From an uncultured Methanospirillum sp. (GTDB lineage Archaea; Halobacteriota; Methanomicrobia; Methanomicrobiales; Methanospirillaceae): a stretch of 64,000 bases of DNA. This document shows, piece after piece, positions 63,526 through 64,000 of the stretch; within the stretch, counting starts at the first letter, position 1, and each line of letters starts with the position of its first letter. The stretch lies in NCBI RefSeq assembly GCF_963668475.1, contig NZ_OY764544.1, positions 3,286,001-3,350,000 on the forward strand, in the 5' to 3' direction. The notes below the pieces were generated by a model. It ran no database searches. It was not told the origin of the DNA and saw nothing but the letters and a program-made list of their open reading frames with translations. The position numbers and the translations under genes were made by a program.

Positions 63526-64000
63526 ATGCGTTCATTGTGGATGGGTTTGATAGTACTTGGGGTCATTCTTTTGCCGGTTGTATCATCAGCTGACATTACA
63601 ATCTCCCCTGATTCTCTGTATAAGGATATGCCGGTCACCATCAGTTATCCTGCTCTGTCGAGCGGTGAACAGATTCTGGTCGGGTTTGATGCCGGGTTTA
63701 CACCACAGACAACCGGGATACAGGGCCTTACTGCGAGCAGTATTGTGGTGCCGTTTTCCCTAAATCCTGGCACAATTACTTCAGTTGAAGGAGTTCTCTT
63801 CAATAATTCCACGCAGTTATTTGTTTCTGATACAAACGGGACAGTTGACGCGGGGACCTATGGGGTACGGGTACTCAAGGCAGTAAGCACAATCGGAACA
63901 CCGGTTAACCTTTCCTGGATGGTTGGAGGATATACTTCGGGAAGTGCTTCTGCAGGACAGATCACGTTCACGCCGAGTTTCACTCCGAAGGCTGGCCTGC
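63526..64000 (+). CDS. Secreted protein, 5' part only
   Basis: A frame from ATG 63526, with GAGGG about eight bases ahead, stays open to the window edge (158 codons seen). It starts with a signal peptide (LWMGLIVLGVILLPVVSSA) and an Ig-like or beta-rich exported domain with NSTQLF and SDTNGTVDAGTYGVRV. The full family is not recognisable from this part. It follows the PKD protein and may be a related surface protein. Confidence 0.75.
   Translation, partial: MRSLWMGLIVLGVILLPVVSSADITISPDSLYKDMPVTISYPALSSGEQILVGFDAGFTPQTTGIQGLTASSIVVPFSLNPGTITSVEGVLFNNSTQLFVSDTNGTVDAGTYGVRVLKAVSTIGTPVNLSWMVGGYTSGSASAGQITFTPSFTPKAGL

Overview
The window comes from a methanogenic archaeon, most likely of the order Methanomicrobiales (Methanospirillum-like). 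Evidence: coenzyme F420 genes (cofG, cofC), an F420H2 oxidase (fprA) and a coenzyme F390 synthetase-like gene; archaeal-type PEP carboxylase; archaeal ATP-dependent DNA ligase; very large PAS sensor kinases; PKD-repeat surface proteins; TATA-like promoters and T-run terminators. The genus is inference only. No rRNA, tRNA, CRISPR array, insertion sequence or replication origin was seen.

Layout. 0.2-5 kb: a 1508-aa membrane PAS/GAF/PocR histidine kinase. 5-8 kb: a TudS-like desulfidase and an amino-acid ABC binding protein plus permease with no ATPase. 7.3-13 kb: a eukaryote-like phospho-signalling operon on the minus strand, PP2C phosphatase -> Ser/Thr kinase with TPRs -> zinc-ribbon FHA protein -> QueG-like Fe-S protein. 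13-18.4 kb: two membrane proteins (GT-C-like and DUF1616), PEP carboxylase and a V4R-type regulator that diverges from fprA. 18.4-24.6 kb: oxygen/redox and repair genes (fprA, VOC protein, UV endonuclease, F390 synthetase) plus a short-ORF region. 24.7-33 kb: a chemotaxis set (MCP, CheW, secreted cache protein), a giant TPR protein and a response regulator. 33-39.7 kb: branched-chain amino acid synthesis (leuA/cimA-like, ilvB, ilvN in one operon; ilvC separate and opposite). 39.7-42.6 kb: a stand-alone CARF-HEPN protein of the Csx1/TM1812 type, divergent from a glycosyltransferase. 42.7-47.9 kb: secreted cache protein, UspA, DUF4013, ferredoxin:thioredoxin reductase, purC-cofG and divergent cofC. 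47.9-58.7 kb: mixed housekeeping and signalling genes, a MNT-HEPN pair whose HEPN gene is broken by an amber codon, a peptide-modifying-type radical SAM enzyme, an MBL hydrolase and DNA ligase. 58.8-64 kb: a 1524-aa PKD surface protein and the start of another secreted protein.

How it fits together. The window is rich in signalling: His-Asp (one kinase, two lone receivers), Ser/Thr phosphorylation (PP2C, kinase, FHA), a SpoIIE-type phosphatase and chemotaxis, many with detached input or output modules. A second theme is F420 and oxygen. The best candidates for new biology are the PP2C-kinase-FHA operon, the orphan CARF-HEPN protein, the radical SAM locus, the fprA operator region and the unannotated small ORFs at 19.7-20.2 kb. 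Start codons were re-chosen in several genes from Shine-Dalgarno position and family N-termini; these choices are stated in each entry.
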